Origin: Pararheinheimera marina
GTDB lineage: Bacteria > Pseudomonadota > Gammaproteobacteria > Enterobacterales > Alteromonadaceae
Direction: 5' to 3'
DNA: 64,000 bases
NCBI RefSeq assembly: GCF_042654345.1
Contig: NZ_JBHSGB010000001.1
Coordinates: 1-64,000 of the forward strand
This document shows, one piece after another, positions 42,223 to 50,368 of the stretch (positions are counted from its first letter, which is position 1; every line of letters begins with the position of its first letter). The translations under genes and the position numbers were made by a program. A model generated the notes under the pieces. That model was not told the origin of the DNA and made no database searches. It saw only the letters and a program-made list of their open reading frames with translations.

Positions 42223-43452
42223 TTATTCAATAAAACCGTATTTGCGGGCGACTTTGTCAAAGTACTCCAGGCATTGTTTAGCGTACTGGCGTTTTTCTAC
42301 ATAGCTGCCAGGGAAAAAACTCTTTTTAAAGCCATAAGCCACCATGTCTTTTAAGCGCTTTAGCGGGATATCAAAGTGGTCCAGTGCCAGTTTGTACTCG
42401 CGTGACACCGTGGTATTCGACACCAGCCGGTTGTCGGTGCAGATCACTGTGGCAATACGGTGGTCCAGCATATCGCCGAATTTATGTGCCTCAATAGACC
42501 CGATAGCCGGGTTGGTTTGCAGATTGCTGGTCAGGCAAACTTCAATGGCAATGCGTTTGTCGGCGATATACGACGCCAGCTCTCGGATATAACGCTCTTT
42601 GTCCTTGATGGCCGGGTCCTGGATCATCTCCGGCACAAACAGCGAATAGCCATGGCCAATACGGTCGGCATAACATTCTGTAATGGCTTCAAACACACTT
42701 TCTGCGCCATAAGCTTCACCGGCATGCAGGGTTTTTAATAAAAAGTGCTGGTGGGCGTATTCATAGACTTCTTTAAAGTTATGTGCCGGATAACCCGACT
42801 CCTGCCCAGCCAGATCCAGCGCGACAATGGGAATACCCGCCTCATCGCGCAGCCGCACACTGGCGCGCACCAGTTCCATAGCCGCCAGTTTAATCACCTC
42901 TATCGGAGTGAAATCGCGCATCAGCTGAAACAAATTGGTGTAATAAGGTGAAAAGCCTTTGTCGCCAAACATCCGCATGGCGCAGTTAATAATGCCGTAA
43001 GCAAAAGGGGGCTTGTCGCCGTTTTGAATCGCAGGCTGTCGATTGTATTCCTGCTGTGCGCGTTGCAGGCCATTGTTCACCGCGTGCATCACCCGATCAA
43101 AATCGATACCACCGGGTAAATCAATTAACAACTGAGGTGCAAAGCGGACTTCGATGTAATTCACTCCTTCCAGCTGGTTATCAATCGCCAACTCGTAGGC
43201 TGCCCGCTCCAGGTTGTCCATATCGCGCAGCACGGCGCAGGTGTATTGAAAGCAATGCAGGTATTCACCCAAGTTCTGGTAGCTGTCTTTGAAAACCAGC
43301 TGCTTTAAGCCCTCCACGGTTTGGCTGGGCAAGCTGACATTGGCTTTGGCTGCCATTTCAATCAGGCTTTCCAGCCGCAAACTGCCATCTAAGTGCAGAT
43401 GCAAATCTGACTTTGGCATTTCTTTAATAAAATCAAAGGAATAATAGTGCAT
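42223..43452 (-). CDS. Adenosine deaminase-family protein, long form
   Basis: A 409-residue TIM-barrel deaminase. Zinc ligands are in place: His18 and His20 (HLHLDGS), His243 (LHAGEAYG), with Glu246 as catalytic acid, and Asp340 (CTDNR). The usual TDDP is TDNR here, an Asn in place of the second Asp that binds the purine, as I recall for some long bacterial Add proteins. It is longer than E. coli Add (333 residues). Adenosine to inosine is the expected reaction. It lies 109 bases from the tRNA-Leu gene, with a hairpin after its stop. Confidence 0.8.
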   Translation of the reverse strand: MHYYSFDFIKEMPKSDLHLHLDGSLRLESLIEMAAKANVSLPSQTVEGLKQLVFKDSYQNLGEYLHCFQYTCAVLRDMDNLERAAYELAIDNQLEGVNYIEVRFAPQLLIDLPGGIDFDRVMHAVNNGLQRAQQEYNRQPAIQNGDKPPFAYGIINCAMRMFGDKGFSPYYTNLFQLMRDFTPIEVIKLAAMELVRASVRLRDEAGIPIVALDLAGQESGYPAHNFKEVYEYAHQHFLLKTLHAGEAYGAESVFEAITECYADRIGHGYSLFVPEMIQDPAIKDKERYIRELASYIADKRIAIEVCLTSNLQTNPAIGSIEAHKFGDMLDHRIATVICTDNRLVSNTTVSREYKLALDHFDIPLKRLKDMVAYGFKKSFFPGSYVEKRQYAKQCLEYFDKVARKYGFIE

Positions 43453-43561
43453 GCGCTAAAACTCACGAAAAAGACAACTGGTTTTAGTTATAGCAGTATG
43501 CGCTTAAAGAAAATACAGAAGAAGTAAACAGAAACGAGCGGAAGAGAAAACTGAGTGGTCA

Positions 43562-43648
43562 TGGTGCCCGGGGCCGGACTTGAACCGGCACGAGGTTTCC
43601 CTCGAGGGATTTTAAATCCCTTGTGTCTACCGATTTCACCACCCGGGC
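43562..43648 (-). tRNA. tRNA-Leu (anticodon UAA)
   Basis: Read on the minus strand: acceptor stem GCCCGGG with CCCGGGC, discriminator A and encoded CCA; D arm with GGTAGAC; an anticodon stem GGGAT-ATCCC with loop TTTAAAA giving anticodon TAA; a long variable arm (CGAGGGAAACCTCG), the mark of class II Leu/Ser tRNAs; and T arm GCCGGTTCAAGTCCGGC. Length is 87 with CCA. It sits a few hundred bases from leuL but in the opposite direction. Confidence 0.95.
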
Positions 43649-43658
43649 GACGGCGCGT

Positions 43659-43687
43659 ATTCTATGCGCAGAAACTCAGTTCGTCAT
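43659..43687 (-). promoter_or_regulatory. Putative promoter of tRNA-Leu
   Basis: On the minus strand ATGACG (4 of 6 to TTGACA) and TAGAAT are 17 bases apart, with TAGAAT about 10 bases before the tRNA 5' end, followed by a GC-rich start (GCGCCG) as in stable-RNA discriminators. Confidence 0.55.
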
Positions 43688-43833
43688 GCATTTTTCATCA
43701 AAAGCGGCAAAAAAATAAATAACCGCTGATAAATCCAGCAAAAACAACCCCATTTTTCTACACAGTTACTGGATTTATATCTGCTGCGGTGAAATAACAG
43801 CCAAAAAACTTAGAGGTTTAGCCATCTATACTG

Positions 43834-43862
43834 TTGCAATCAACATTTTGCCGTGCTACTAA
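43834..43862 (+). promoter_or_regulatory. Promoter of the leu operon
   Basis: TTGCAA (43834-43839) and TACTAA (43857-43862) are separated by exactly 17 bases and lie about 35 bases before the leader-peptide ATG, so the transcript would start near 43869. Confidence 0.7.
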
Positions 43863-43896
43863 TAAAAGCCATAACGAATACGGCGAATAACAGTCG

Positions 43897-43977
43897 ATGA
43901 ATTTTGTAACTCAGAACACCACACTGCTCAGCCTCCTCGTGCTCCTCAACGGACCACGGGGTCTTGTGCATTGGTAA
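43897..43977 (+). CDS. leuL: leu operon leader peptide LeuL
   Basis: A 26-residue open frame, MNFVTQNTTLLSLLVLLNGPRGLVHW, too short for normal gene finders. It has six Leu in a span of eight or nine residues (LLSLLVLL), mostly CTC, as in an attenuation control peptide that makes ribosomes stall when charged tRNA-Leu is low. It ends 23 bases before the attenuator hairpin. Confidence 0.9.
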   Translation: MNFVTQNTTLLSLLVLLNGPRGLVHW

Positions 43978-44027
43978 ATCTGTAGTTACCACACACTTCA
44001 ACCCCGTGCCCAAGGCCGGGGTTTTTT
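43952..44027 (+). promoter_or_regulatory. Leucine attenuator (antiterminator and terminator)
   Basis: The terminator pairs AACCCCG (44000-44006) with CGGGGTT and continues with TTTTTTG. The left arm can instead pair with CACGGGGTC (43953-43961), inside the leader-peptide frame, and a third hairpin GGTAA with TTACC (about 43973-43995) lies between. This gives the mutually exclusive folds of a classic amino-acid attenuator: stalling at the Leu codons would free the antiterminator and allow leuABCD reading. Confidence 0.85.
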
Positions 44028-44080
44028 GTATCTAAACCAAGGCCACCGCACAGGAATTCACATGCTAAGAGGATTATTTT

Positions 44081-45661
44081 ATGAGTGGCCGCGACAAAAT
44101 CTGGATCTTCGATACCACCTTACGTGATGGTGAACAGGCACTGCGTGCCAGCTTAAGTCATAAACAAAAAATCCAACTGGCTCATGCCATTGCCCGCTTA
44201 AATGTGGACGTGATGGAAGTGGGGTTCCCGGTCTCTTCGCCAGGTGACTTCCAGTCAGTGCAGAGCATTGCCCGCGAAGTCAAAGGCCCGATAATTTGTG
44301 GCCTGGCCCGTGCGGTTGCCGCCGACATCGATGCCTGTGGTGAAGCGCTGGCACCGGCCGAACGTAAACGTATTCACACCTTTATCGCCACCTCCCCTTT
44401 GCATTTACAGTACAAATTACGCCGCTCGCTGGACCAGGCCATTGAGCAAGCCGTTGCGTCCATTAAGCAGGCTCGTCGCTATACCGACGATGTAGAGTTT
44501 TCCTGTGAAGACGCTGGCCGCACTCCAATAGATGATTTATGCCGCGCCGTGGAGGCGGCCATTAAAGCCGGTGCCCGCACCATCAATATTCCGGATACGG
44601 TCGGCTACACCATTCCAACCGAATTCGGCCGTATCATTACCGAACTGAAAAACAAAGTGCCGAATATCGACCAGGCCATTTTAAGTGTGCACTGCCATAA
44701 CGATTTGGGCTTAGCCGTGGCCAACAGCATTAACGCCATTCAGGCCGGTGCCCGCCAGATTGAATGTACCGTCAACGGCATTGGCGAACGCGCTGGTAAC
44801 TGCTCGCTGGAAGAGGTGGCGATGATTATCAAAACCCGTGGCGATGTGTTGCCGTTTTACACCGACATCAAAAGCACTGAGATTTACCGCTCCAGTCACC
44901 TGGTTAGCCAGATTTGCCATATGCCAATCCAGCCGAACAAAGCCATTGTCGGTGAAAACGCTTTTGCCCACAGCTCAGGTATTCACCAGGATGGCGTGTT
45001 AAAGGCGCAAAATACCTACGAAATTATGTCGCCGGAACAGGTGGGTATTCGTCAGAACGAGCTGAACCTGACGTCACGTTCAGGCCGCGCGGTCATCCAG
45101 CACCGTTTAAGCGAAATGGGTTACACCCAGGACGACTACAACCTGGATCAGATTTATCAGGCCTTCCTGGCCTTGGCCGACCAGAAAGGCCGGGTCTTTG
45201 ATTACGACTTGGAAGCCCTGGTATTTTTCCAGAACCTGCAAGACACCAACGAACCTTACAAGCTGGAGTTTTTAAGCTCCTCGACTCACACAGGCCATGT
45301 CGCCAGTGCAACTGTCGGTATCAGTGTGGATGGCGAGGTTAAGACCGAAGCCGCTACCGGCAATGGCCCGGTTGAAGCGGCCTTTCAGGCCATTCAGCGC
45401 ATGGTGGGTACTGAAGTACGGATGGTCGACTTTAACCTGCAGGCTAAAGGCAGCGGCGAAGACGCGTTGGGCCAGGTTGATATTATTGCCGAGCATCAGG
45501 GCCGCCGTTACCACGGTGCCGGTCTGGCGACCGACATCGTGCGCGCTTCCGTACTGGCCTACGTGCATGTGCTGAATTTAATCGAACGCAGTAAGCAGGT
45601 GGACGCCGCCAAACAAGCGCGCCGCAGCCCGGAATTCCAGACAGAACAGACAGAGAAATAA
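44081..45661 (+). CDS. leuA: 2-isopropylmalate synthase
   Basis: Condenses 2-oxoisovalerate with acetyl-CoA to 2-isopropylmalate, the first leucine-specific step. The 526-residue protein has the TIM-barrel catalytic motif TTLRDGEQ (metal Asp16), the metal-binding HCHND (His204, His206), and the carboxy-terminal LeuA dimer domain (about 400-500), the site of leucine feedback control. RBS AGAGGA lies 7 bases before the ATG. It is followed by leuB after 2 bases, and expression depends on the upstream attenuator. Confidence 0.97.
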   Translation: MSGRDKIWIFDTTLRDGEQALRASLSHKQKIQLAHAIARLNVDVMEVGFPVSSPGDFQSVQSIAREVKGPIICGLARAVAADIDACGEALAPAERKRIHTFIATSPLHLQYKLRRSLDQAIEQAVASIKQARRYTDDVEFSCEDAGRTPIDDLCRAVEAAIKAGARTINIPDTVGYTIPTEFGRIITELKNKVPNIDQAILSVHCHNDLGLAVANSINAIQAGARQIECTVNGIGERAGNCSLEEVAMIIKTRGDVLPFYTDIKSTEIYRSSHLVSQICHMPIQPNKAIVGENAFAHSSGIHQDGVLKAQNTYEIMSPEQVGIRQNELNLTSRSGRAVIQHRLSEMGYTQDDYNLDQIYQAFLALADQKGRVFDYDLEALVFFQNLQDTNEPYKLEFLSSSTHTGHVASATVGISVDGEVKTEAATGNGPVEAAFQAIQRMVGTEVRMVDFNLQAKGSGEDALGQVDIIAEHQGRRYHGAGLATDIVRASVLAYVHVLNLIERSKQVDAAKQARRSPEFQTEQTEK

Positions 45662-45663
45662 CA

Positions 45664-46725
45664 ATGAAACAGTATAAAATTGCCGTGTTAGCCGGTGACG
45701 GCATTGGCCCTGAAGTGATGGCTCAGGCGTTAAAAGTGCTGGACGTCGTCTCCGGCAAGTTCGGCTTTTCAATCACCGCCACCCAAGCGCTGATCGGCGG
45801 CGCCGCCATTGACGCCACCGGCACTGCGCTGCCGGATGACACCCTGGCGCTGTGCAAACAAAGCGACGCTATTTTGTTTGGCTCAGTCGGTGGCCCGAAA
45901 TGGACTGCCAGCTTACCCCCAGCGCAGCACCCTGAACGGGCTTCTTTATTGCCGCTGCGTAAGGCCTTTGATTTGTTCTGTAACCTGCGCCCAGGCCAGA
46001 TTTACCCGGCCTTTGCGGAGTTATCCCCCTTGCACCCGCGCATCAGCAGCCAGGGCATGGATATTTTGTGTGTGCGTGAGCTGACCGGCGGCATTTACTT
46101 TGGTGACAAAGGCCGCAGCGACATCGACGCTTACGACACCCAGCGCTACAGCGTGGCGGAAATTGAACGCATCGCCCGGGTTGCTTTTGACGCCGCCACC
46201 AAACGCCGCCATAAAGTGACCTCCATTGATAAAGCCAATGTGCTGTCAACCAGCGTGTTGTGGCGCGAAGTGGTGGAGCGTGTCGCGAAAGACTACCCGC
46301 AGGTTGAACTGGAACATATGTACATCGACAATGCCGCCATGCAACTGATCCGTGCGCCTAAGGCCTTTGACGTGATGCTGTGTGACAACCTGTTTGGCGA
46401 CATTTTGTCCGACGAGTTAGCCGCTATTGCCGGCTCTCTGGGCTTATTGCCATCCGCCAGCCTGAACGGTTCCAACTTTGGTCTGTACGAGCCGGCGGGC
46501 GGCTCTGCACCTGACATTGCCGGCAAAGGCATTGCCAACCCAATAGCCCAAATTTTAAGTGCAGCGCTGATGCTGCGTTACAGCTTTGGTGAAGAAGAGG
46601 CCGCCCGTGCTATTGAGGCTGCAGTTGCCAAAACCTTAAGTGATGGCGTGGTCACCCGCGACATTAACCCGAATTCAACTTACGGCACTGCGGATGTAGG
46701 CGCAGCCGTGATTGCTGCTATCTGA
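45664..46725 (+). CDS. leuB: 3-isopropylmalate dehydrogenase
   Basis: Oxidises and decarboxylates 3-isopropylmalate to 4-methyl-2-oxopentanoate with NAD+. The 353-residue protein shows the family motifs: AVLAGDGIGPEVM at the start, GSVGGPKW (residues 77-84), RPGQIYPA, and the Mg2+ and substrate region LCDNLFGDILSDE with APDIAGKGIANP near the end. Length is typical. It ends 13 bases before the leuC ATG, with a GACGAGG ribosome site within leuB. Confidence 0.97.
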   Translation: MKQYKIAVLAGDGIGPEVMAQALKVLDVVSGKFGFSITATQALIGGAAIDATGTALPDDTLALCKQSDAILFGSVGGPKWTASLPPAQHPERASLLPLRKAFDLFCNLRPGQIYPAFAELSPLHPRISSQGMDILCVRELTGGIYFGDKGRSDIDAYDTQRYSVAEIERIARVAFDAATKRRHKVTSIDKANVLSTSVLWREVVERVAKDYPQVELEHMYIDNAAMQLIRAPKAFDVMLCDNLFGDILSDELAAIAGSLGLLPSASLNGSNFGLYEPAGGSAPDIAGKGIANPIAQILSAALMLRYSFGEEEAARAIEAAVAKTLSDGVVTRDINPNSTYGTADVGAAVIAAI

Positions 46726-46738
46726 CGAGGAACCAAAA

Positions 46739-48139
46739 ATGGGTCAGACTCTGTACCAGAAAATTTATCAAAGCCATGTGGTCGCAGCCGTCAACGGCAG
46801 CACCGACTTATTGTTTGTCGACCGGCATTTAATCCACGAAGTGACCAGCCCACAAGCCTTCGCCGGCTTACGTCAGGCTGGCCGTGCCGTGCGCCGCCCG
46901 GATTTAACTTTTGCCACTATGGACCACAACACCTCCACTCAGGTGCGCAGCTACGATGCTGCGGGTGAAACCTCACGTAAACAGCTGGAAGCCTTAGCCG
47001 CCAACTGTGAGGCCAATGGCATTACCCTGCTGGATTTATACCACCCGGATCAGGGCATAGTGCATGTGATTGGGCCTGAGCTGGGCCTGACTCAGCCAGG
47101 CATGATTATTGTTTGTGGCGACTCTCACACCTCCACCCACGGCGCTTTTGGCGCTTTGGCTTTCGGTATCGGCACCTCCGAAGTCGAGCATGTGCTGGCC
47201 ACCCAAACCCTGCCACAACAAAGTGCTAAAACCCTGAAAGTGGAAGTGACAGGCCAGTTATCGCCTTTAGTCACTGCCAAAGATGTGATCATGGCGGTGA
47301 TTGGTGTGTTAGGTACTGCCGGTGGTAATGGCTATGTGGCGGAATTCTGCGGTGAAGCCATTCGCGGCATGAGCATGGAAAGCCGGATGACGCTGTGCAA
47401 TATGAGCATTGAAATGGGCGCTAAAGCTGGCCTGGTCGCGCCGGATGCCACCACTTTTGCTTATATGCAGGGCCGCCCTTATGCCCCGAAAGCAGAACAC
47501 TGGGATGGCGCCGTGCGCTATTGGCAAAGCCTGTACTCAGACGCGGACGCGGTGTTTGATAAAACAGTCACTATTGCGGCTGACAGCATCAAACCTCAGG
47601 TGACCTGGGGCACCAGCCCGGAGCAGGTAATTGCGGTGGACCAGCCAGTACCAGCACCTGAGTCCTTCAGCGATTTAATCAAAGCCGACGCCGCCCGTCG
47701 CGCCCTGAATTACATGGGCATAGAACCAGGTCAGAAACTGACCGACCTGGCGGTGGACGTGGTCTTTATCGGCTCTTGCACCAACAGCCGTATTGAAGAC
47801 TTACGTCAGGCCGCTGCGGTGGTGCAAGGCAAACAGGTCGCCACTGGTGTGCGTGCTTTGATAGTGCCGGGTTCTGGCTCAGTGAAACGTCAGGCCGAAG
47901 CCGAAGGTTTAGCCGATGTATTTAAAGCCGCAGGTTTTGAGTGGCGCGAACCTGGCTGCTCTATGTGCCTGGGTATGAATGATGACCGTGTAGGTGCAGG
48001 TGAACGCTGCGCCTCCACCTCCAACCGTAACTTTGAAGGCCGTCAGGGCCGTGGTGCCCGCACTCACTTAGTCAGCCCGGCGATGGCCGCTGCTGCTGCT
48101 ATTGCTGGCCGTTTTGTTGATATCGCCCAAGGAGCCTGA
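46739..48139 (+). CDS. leuC: 3-isopropylmalate dehydratase large subunit
   Basis: The 4Fe-4S subunit of isopropylmalate isomerase, 466 residues. The three cluster cysteines are Cys347 (GSCTNSR), Cys407 and Cys410 (GCSMCLGMN). The amino-terminal DHNTST and CGDSHTSTHGAFG are aconitase-family substrate motifs. The chosen ATG (46739) follows an AGGAACC site; the in-frame ATG nine codons earlier overlaps leuB. The leuD ATG follows after one base. Confidence 0.97.
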   Translation: MGQTLYQKIYQSHVVAAVNGSTDLLFVDRHLIHEVTSPQAFAGLRQAGRAVRRPDLTFATMDHNTSTQVRSYDAAGETSRKQLEALAANCEANGITLLDLYHPDQGIVHVIGPELGLTQPGMIIVCGDSHTSTHGAFGALAFGIGTSEVEHVLATQTLPQQSAKTLKVEVTGQLSPLVTAKDVIMAVIGVLGTAGGNGYVAEFCGEAIRGMSMESRMTLCNMSIEMGAKAGLVAPDATTFAYMQGRPYAPKAEHWDGAVRYWQSLYSDADAVFDKTVTIAADSIKPQVTWGTSPEQVIAVDQPVPAPESFSDLIKADAARRALNYMGIEPGQKLTDLAVDVVFIGSCTNSRIEDLRQAAAVVQGKQVATGVRALIVPGSGSVKRQAEAEGLADVFKAAGFEWREPGCSMCLGMNDDRVGAGERCASTSNRNFEGRQGRGARTHLVSPAMAAAAAIAGRFVDIAQGA

Positions 48140-48140
48140 G

Positions 48141-48743
48141 ATGAGCCAGATTTTTGCAAAAGGCCTGGTCTGCCCGCTGGATAAAAATAACGTGGATACC
48201 GACCAGATTATTCCAAAGCAGTTTTTAACTTCGGTCAGCCGCGATGGTTTTGCCGAAGCACTGTTTTTTGACTGGCGTTATCTGGACAATGGCGCACCAA
48301 ACCCTGATTTTGTGCTGAACGCACCTCAGTACCAGGGCGCCTCAGTCCTTTTAACCCGCGCCAACTTTGGTTGTGGGTCCAGCCGTGAACACGCGCCTTG
48401 GGCTATTCAGCAATACGGCTTTAATGTGGTCATTGCGGAAGGTTTTGCCGATATTTTCTTTAATAACAGTATTAACAACGGCATGTTGCTGATCAGCTTA
48501 AGCCCGGCCAATATTGATTACCTGTTTACCCGCTGCCAACAAGGCCCGTTGGAGCTGTCGATTGACCTGGCAGGCCAGCAGATCCTGTTAGGCAACAACG
48601 CAGCTTTAGGTTTCCAGATTGATCCGGATATCAAACAGCGCTTGCTGTCTGGCCTGGACTTTATCGGTGCCAGCGAGCAGTTTAATCCGCAAATTGACCA
48701 GTACGAACAGAAGCGTCGCCAGCAACAACCCTGGTTAGGTTAA
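48141..48743 (+). CDS. leuD: 3-isopropylmalate dehydratase small subunit
   Basis: The swivelling domain of the isomerase, 200 residues, pairing with LeuC. Marks are NVDTDQIIPKQFL near the start and ANFGCGSSREHAPWA, which binds substrate. The chosen ATG (48141) follows AAGGAG; an upstream in-frame ATG would overlap leuC by 38 bases. The stem-loop at 48754-48782 follows the stop. Confidence 0.97.
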   Translation: MSQIFAKGLVCPLDKNNVDTDQIIPKQFLTSVSRDGFAEALFFDWRYLDNGAPNPDFVLNAPQYQGASVLLTRANFGCGSSREHAPWAIQQYGFNVVIAEGFADIFFNNSINNGMLLISLSPANIDYLFTRCQQGPLELSIDLAGQQILLGNNAALGFQIDPDIKQRLLSGLDFIGASEQFNPQIDQYEQKRRQQQPWLG

Positions 48744-48753
48744 ACCCTGATCA

Positions 48754-48788
48754 CCGGAGCTGTGTATTCTGCTCAGCTCCGGCCTCTT
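48754..48788 (+). terminator. Terminator of the leu operon
   Basis: CCGGAGCTG and CAGCTCCGG form a 9-base stem around 11 bases, followed by CCTCTTTA, within 11 bases of the leuD stop. The T run is short, so strength is moderate. Confidence 0.75.
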
Positions 48789-48856
48789 TAGCCATCCAGA
48801 CGTAAGTCACTGATTTTCCATCGAATCGTTTGCTTATTTCTTCAGCAGCACCATAC

Positions 48857-48885
48857 TTGGCAAAGCTCAGCAGCCTGTCTATAGT
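48857..48885 (+). promoter_or_regulatory. Promoter of the DUF3718 gene
   Basis: TTGGCA (48857-48862) and TATAGT (48880-48885) lie 17 bases apart, about 37 bases before the ATG. The AGGAAAG ribosome site follows at 48911-48917. Confidence 0.65.
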
Positions 48886-48921
48886 TTCGTTATTATCACT
48901 TTAACCACTGAGGAAAGACCG

Positions 48922-49290
48922 ATGAAGAAACTTGTTACCTGTGCGGCCTTATTAACGTTAACTGCAGTCGCAGCCCCTGCGATGGCCCAGGATCAATGGC
49001 TGGTGTCGTTATGCGAATACACCAAAGCCGATGATAAAAACCGGGTTCGTAAAGTGCTGTCAGACAACAAAATGAATGTGCGCAAAATTTACGACGCGGT
49101 GAAATGCAACGGTGACAGTCTGATCCAGTTTGCCATCCGCAGCGATGCTTATGAAACAGGTGCATTTTTTGTTAAACAGATGCCAGCCAAAGCACTGGAA
49201 GCTGAAGGTCTGGAAGCTTGGGCTGCCGCCAATGGCTTTGGCAGTTCAGCCTTGTTAAACGACATCAAGGCCCGTATCGGCCAGGACTAA
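48922..49290 (+). CDS. DUF3718 periplasmic protein
   Basis: A 122-residue secreted protein. A signal peptide (about 1-22, cut after AMA) is followed by a domain with two cysteines (Cys31 in LCEYTKADDKNRVRKVL and Cys58 in VKCNGDSLIQFA), which may form a disulfide; this is the DUF3718 signature in Alteromonadales and Shewanella. No enzymatic motif is evident. It has its own promoter and terminator, so it is monocistronic. Confidence 0.82.
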   Translation: MKKLVTCAALLTLTAVAAPAMAQDQWLVSLCEYTKADDKNRVRKVLSDNKMNVRKIYDAVKCNGDSLIQFAIRSDAYETGAFFVKQMPAKALEAEGLEAWAAANGFGSSALLNDIKARIGQD

Positions 49291-49307
49291 CAAGGCAATA
49301 CGCACGT

Positions 49308-49337
49308 CAAAAGCGGGATCAATTCCCGCTTTTTTTA
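49308..49337 (+). terminator. Terminator between the DUF3718 gene and the PepSY gene
   Basis: AAAGCGGGA and TCCCGCTTT pair around TCAAT and are followed by TTTTTATTG. It lies 18 bases after the rightward stop and overlaps the last codons of the leftward PepSY gene, and it can serve both directions. Confidence 0.88.
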
Positions 49338-50359
49338 TTGCGGCCCAAACGCCAGAGCAACCCGAGCCACCATAACAGCACTACCAACAGAGCTGCAGCC
49401 ACCAGCAGCAGCTTGTACCAGAAGCCGCCCACCGCCGCGATATGCAGCGGATACACCAGTTGCATGGTCTGGGTCGCAGGTCCCAACTCCGTCGCTTTGG
49501 TCAGTTGCAACACAGTTGCAGTCTGTGGGTCCATCACCAGCTGAGTACGGCCATTTGGGTGCCATTCTTCAGGCAATTGCAGGCGGAATGACAGCGGCTG
49601 ATTGGCCGACTTGCGAAAACTGGCCAACCGGATTTTTCCCTCGGGAACAGCCTGTTGTGCCGCCGGTAACCACAAAGACCAGGCGCTGTTTTGTAGCGGA
49701 AAATCGACGTGAAGCTGGGGAGCTTTGGCTGGCAGGCGTTCGTTCAATAGCCAGGCCAAACCGCTCGTGACTTCTTTGTTGTAGACCATCACAGTACCGG
49801 TCAACACAGTCCAGCCGACTAACGGCAAGGTGAACAACCCCAGCAGCCAATGCCAGTGTCGCGCCCGCCGGCCATCTTGCCGTGCTGCAGGTGGTCGCCA
49901 CAGTCGCCAGTTCCAATGCCGTGGCCAGCTGATTTTTAACCCCAAAATGAACAGTGCAAAAGCCAGAAGTCCAGCCAGCCCAAGCAGCTGATGGTCCCAG
50001 TCTTTGACAAACAGATACATATGCAGCTGATAACTCCAGCCAATCCAGTCCTGATAAAGCGTGCGACTGAGCAGCAACTGGCCCGACGCCGAATAGTACT
50101 CCAGCGTGCCATCATGCCGCGATAACTCCAGCCAGGGTCGCTCAGGTGTTGGGATACGGGCAAAACCGTACTCTTGTTGCGGCAACTGATCCAGCACCTT
50201 GCCCCAGACGGCTAAATCGGACTGGTACGGCAGCTGCAATTGCGGGTATTGCCACTGCAGCAAGGGGTTTTTATACAGCAGGATAGCGCCGCTGACCGAC
50301 ACCAGCATCAACACCAAGCCAAACCAAAGTCCAAGTTGTCGATGCCAGTAACGGCCCAT
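49319..50359 (-). CDS. PepSY-associated membrane protein (iron-linked)
   Basis: A 346-residue inner-membrane protein with about four helices: 12-32, 130-150, 180-205 and 308-330. The opening (M)GRYWHRQLGLWFGLVLMLVS and the PepSY-type domains in the periplasmic loops match the family often encoded next to TonB receptors and thought to move electrons or iron across the inner membrane, with His residues in the helices. The ATG at 50359 is the second of two (MYMGR). It is 9 bases from the receptor stop and probably in the same Fur-controlled operon. Confidence 0.82.
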   Translation of the reverse strand: MGRYWHRQLGLWFGLVLMLVSVSGAILLYKNPLLQWQYPQLQLPYQSDLAVWGKVLDQLPQQEYGFARIPTPERPWLELSRHDGTLEYYSASGQLLLSRTLYQDWIGWSYQLHMYLFVKDWDHQLLGLAGLLAFALFILGLKISWPRHWNWRLWRPPAARQDGRRARHWHWLLGLFTLPLVGWTVLTGTVMVYNKEVTSGLAWLLNERLPAKAPQLHVDFPLQNSAWSLWLPAAQQAVPEGKIRLASFRKSANQPLSFRLQLPEEWHPNGRTQLVMDPQTATVLQLTKATELGPATQTMQLVYPLHIAAVGGFWYKLLLVAAALLVVLLWWLGLLWRLGRNKKSGN

Positions 50360-50368
50360 GTACACCTC

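Noticed and set aside
43562..43648. tRNA-Leu as an attachment site for a genomic island
   Set aside because: No integrase gene or direct repeat of the tRNA end is in the window; both flanks are conserved core genes.
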